Positions 62,085 to 64,000 of a DNA stretch of 64,000 nucleotides are shown in pieces. How positions within the stretch are numbered: position 1 is the stretch's first letter; each line of letters begins with the position of its first letter. A program made the position numbers and the translations under genes. Source of the stretch: Archangium lansingense (lineage in GTDB: Bacteria > Myxococcota > Myxococcia > Myxococcales > Myxococcaceae); contig NZ_JAPNKA010000001.1 of NCBI RefSeq assembly GCF_026626635.1, positions 992,001 to 1,056,000 on the forward strand, in the 5' to 3' direction. The notes beneath the pieces are model-generated. The model had not been told where the DNA came from. It saw only the letters and a list, made by a program, of their open reading frames with translations, and ran no database searches.

Positions 62085-63281
62085 GTGAGCGTGAGCACGG
62101 GACGCCGGGGCGCGGCGTGGGGAGTTCTCGTCTTGCTGGGCCTGGGGGTGCTCTCGGGCTGCAAGCGAGGCGACTCGGAGGCGCAGCAGCCTCAGGCGCA
62201 GGCACCGGTGGTGCTCGGGCCAACGGACGTGGTCCGGGTGGAGCCGCAGGAGCTGCGCAGTGGGCCCGTCCTTTCCGGCACGCTCCAGGCTCGGCGCGCT
62301 GCCACCATGCGGGCCGAGGTCCAGGGCGCCGTGCTGGAAATGGTGGTCGAGCAGGGCCAGCAGGTGAAGAAGGGCCAGTTGCTCGCGCGCATCGAGGACT
62401 CCTCGTTGCAGGACCAGCTCATCGCCGCACGCACCTCGGTGCGGGTGGCACGCAATGCTCTGCAGGTGGCCCGTGCCGAAGAGGAGCGTAATCGCAAGCT
62501 GTCCAGCGCGGGGGTCATCACACGAAGGGACCTGGAGCGGGCCGTGCTTGCGCGCTTCCAGGCCCAGGCGCAGGTCTCCGATGCCGAGGCTCGGCTCGCG
62601 CTCGCGCAACAGGAGGTGGGCCGCACCCGCGTTCGCGCTCCCTTCGCCGGTGTGGTGAGTGAGCGTCACGCCAGCGCCGGGGACATCGTCCAGCCGGGCG
62701 CGGCGCTCTACACCGTCGTGGACCCCACCAGCTTGCGGCTGGAGGCCTCCGTGCCGGCCACGCAGCTCAGCACGCTCAAGCCCGGCGTCGCGGTGGACTT
62801 CAAGGTGGGCGGCTATGGGGACCGCTCCTTCAAGGGCCGCATCGAGCAGATCAACCCCGCGGTGGACCCGGGGACCGGCCAGGTGCGCCTCTACGTCACC
62901 CTGCCCAACACCGAGCAGACGCTGCTCACCGGGCTCTCCGCCGAGGGACGAGTGGCGTCGATGCGGCGCGAGGTGCCCGCCGTGCCCGTGTCGGCGGTGG
63001 ATGTCCGGTCCGATCCGCCCTCGGTGTTGCGCGTGAAGGATGGTCGGGTGGAGCGGGTGCCGGTGACGCTCGGCATGAAGGACGAGCTGGCGCGACTGGT
63101 GGAGCTGCGCTCCGGCGTGCAGCCGGGGGACGTGTTGCTGCGGGCCCCGGCGGGCGACATCGGCGAAGGCGCTCCCGTGGAGCTGCGACTGTCTGAGAGC
63201 CCCCAGGAGCCCGAGCCGGGCGTGGGCGGTGGTGGCACTCCACAGGCCGAGCCCCCGCCCGAGCAGCCCAAGCCTCGCTGA
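62085..63281 (+). CDS. RND efflux periplasmic adaptor (membrane fusion) lipoprotein
   Basis: 398 residues from GTG 62085. Lipobox at ~21-26 (GVLSGC), then the biotinyl-lipoyl half (GAVLEMVVEQGQQVKKGQLLARI), an alpha-hairpin (~95-165), the second lipoyl half (RVRAPFAGVVSERHASAGD), and beta-barrel and membrane-proximal domains. It bridges the inner-membrane RND pump to an outer-membrane channel. A permease gene follows 36 bp later. The C-terminus is Pro/Glu-rich. No TolC-type gene is seen in the window. Confidence 0.92.
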   Translation: MSVSTGRRGAAWGVLVLLGLGVLSGCKRGDSEAQQPQAQAPVVLGPTDVVRVEPQELRSGPVLSGTLQARRAATMRAEVQGAVLEMVVEQGQQVKKGQLLARIEDSSLQDQLIAARTSVRVARNALQVARAEEERNRKLSSAGVITRRDLERAVLARFQAQAQVSDAEARLALAQQEVGRTRVRAPFAGVVSERHASAGDIVQPGAALYTVVDPTSLRLEASVPATQLSTLKPGVAVDFKVGGYGDRSFKGRIEQINPAVDPGTGQVRLYVTLPNTEQTLLTGLSAEGRVASMRREVPAVPVSAVDVRSDPPSVLRVKDGRVERVPVTLGMKDELARLVELRSGVQPGDVLLRAPAGDIGEGAPVELRLSESPQEPEPGVGGGGTPQAEPPPEQPKPR

Positions 63282-63317
63282 GCTTCGCGCGCACCCTTAC
63301 TGAGGGAGAGCCTTCCC

Positions 63318-64000
63318 GTGTTCATCTCTGATTTCGCCATCAAGAAGCCCATCGTCACCATCACCGCCATGCTGGCGCTGGTGGTGTTCGGCGTGGTGGC
63401 GCTGATATCGCTGCAGACGGACGAGTTCCCGGACATCCAGCAGCCCATCATCAACGTCACCATCGTCTACCCGGGTGCCTCACCGGACGTGGTCGAGCGC
63501 GAGCTGGTAGAGCCCATCGAGGACGCCCTCTTCAGCATCAGCGGGGTGGATGCCGCGCAGTCCACCTCCAGCGCTATCGACGGCCTCGCGCAGTTCACCA
63601 TCTTCTTCAACTACGAAAAGGACCTGCAGCAGGCCTCGCAGGACGTGCGCGACGCCATCTCCAGCAAGCGCGCCGACCTGCCGTTGGAGATGGAGGAGCC
63701 CGTCCTCACCCGGTTCGACCCGGCGGACATGCCCATCGTCTCGCTGGCCATCACCTCGGACACGATGCCGGCCACGGCGCTCACCCGGCTGGTGGACCCA
63801 GGCATCGTGGGCGAGCTGCGCTCCATTCCTGGTGTGGCCCAGGCCTCGGTGGTGGGTGGCATCGAGCGGGAGATGACGGTGTTCGTTCGCCCGCAGGCGC
63901 TGCAGGCCGCGGGGTTGAGCATCTCGCAGGTGGTGCAGGCGCTGCAGACGCAGAACCTCGCTGCTCCGGTGGGCCGACTGGACGAGCCGCTGGAGGAGAC
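63318..64000 (+). CDS. RND efflux permease (partial, N-terminal part)
   Basis: 227 residues visible before the right edge; start GTG 63318 with GGGAG upstream. FISDFAIKKPIVT at the start, first transmembrane helix (~12-30), then DEFPDIQQPIINV, YPGASPDVVERELVEPIEDAL and the PN1/PC-type porter region, all characteristic of AcrB-like HAE/NFE-RND pumps. Cotranscribed with the adaptor gene. Substrate cannot be judged. Confidence 0.92.
   Translation, partial: MFISDFAIKKPIVTITAMLALVVFGVVALISLQTDEFPDIQQPIINVTIVYPGASPDVVERELVEPIEDALFSISGVDAAQSTSSAIDGLAQFTIFFNYEKDLQQASQDVRDAISSKRADLPLEMEEPVLTRFDPADMPIVSLAITSDTMPATALTRLVDPGIVGELRSIPGVAQASVVGGIEREMTVFVRPQALQAAGLSISQVVQALQTQNLAAPVGRLDEPLEE

Overview
The window is high-GC DNA with dense genes on both strands and almost no spacer. 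It reads as a myxobacterium, probably of the Cystobacter/Archangium/Myxococcus group. The evidence for this is: a C-terminal MYXO-CTERM-type sorting tail (gene at 60307-61887), an ADYC-domain lipoprotein, a GYF/AgmX-type protein, two large membrane Ser/Thr kinases, many lipoproteins, a PEGA-bearing TonB-type receptor and a KaiC-like ATPase. The genus is an inference. No rRNA, tRNA, CRISPR array, transposase or phage gene was found. A run of 41 G and a single-base frameshift suggest that local assembly quality should be checked.

Layout. 1-3415: partial KaiC-like ATPase, a small DUF1636-type Cys protein and a GYF-TM-AgmX protein. 3422-7476 (minus): a periplasmic folding operon of two PpiC lipoproteins and a SurA-like chaperone, followed by pdxA. 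7544-10713: alpha/beta hydrolase, CBS protein, GIY-YIG protein, orphan histidine kinase. 10716-13038: a two-gene module (ABC-type ATPase plus TOPRIM-like protein) bracketed by perfect 36-bp inverted REP-like repeats; this is the best candidate for an undescribed, possibly defensive system. 13109-19319: small membrane proteins, queE, nudC, P450 coupled to a cupin lipoprotein, PIG-V-like glycosyltransferase. 19369-22958: heterodimeric ABC exporter. 23072-25685: M14 peptidase and a lipoprotein/partner pair. 26140-38193: signalling and envelope block with a Ser/Thr kinase, a TPR-PEGA-TonB receptor, HIT protein, response regulator and a kinase-nSTAND-FGE fusion. 38329-46680: ADYC protein, unknown protein, Kelch protein, Uma2-like protein, OmpA lipoprotein, outer-membrane receptor.

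46710-51813 is a polymorphic-toxin island. It holds a catalytically degenerate ketosynthase-like protein, an AHH nuclease toxin and two candidate immunity proteins in overlapping order, facing a DUF2169-DUF4150 (PAAR-like) pair. The DUF2169/DUF4150 genes imply export by a type VI secretion system encoded elsewhere. 51961-53958 is an unrecognised polytopic membrane protein. 54013-56527 is an oxalyl-CoA-synthetase-like ligase, broken by a frameshift, overlapping a ketopantoate-reductase-like gene. 56621-61887: lipase-like protein, M4 metalloprotease and a PHP-domain protein. 62085-64000: RND efflux adaptor and the start of its permease.

Start codons were chosen from signal peptides, ribosome-binding sites and gene overlaps. 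Residue positions are approximate. Family assignments were made by reading motifs, not by database search.
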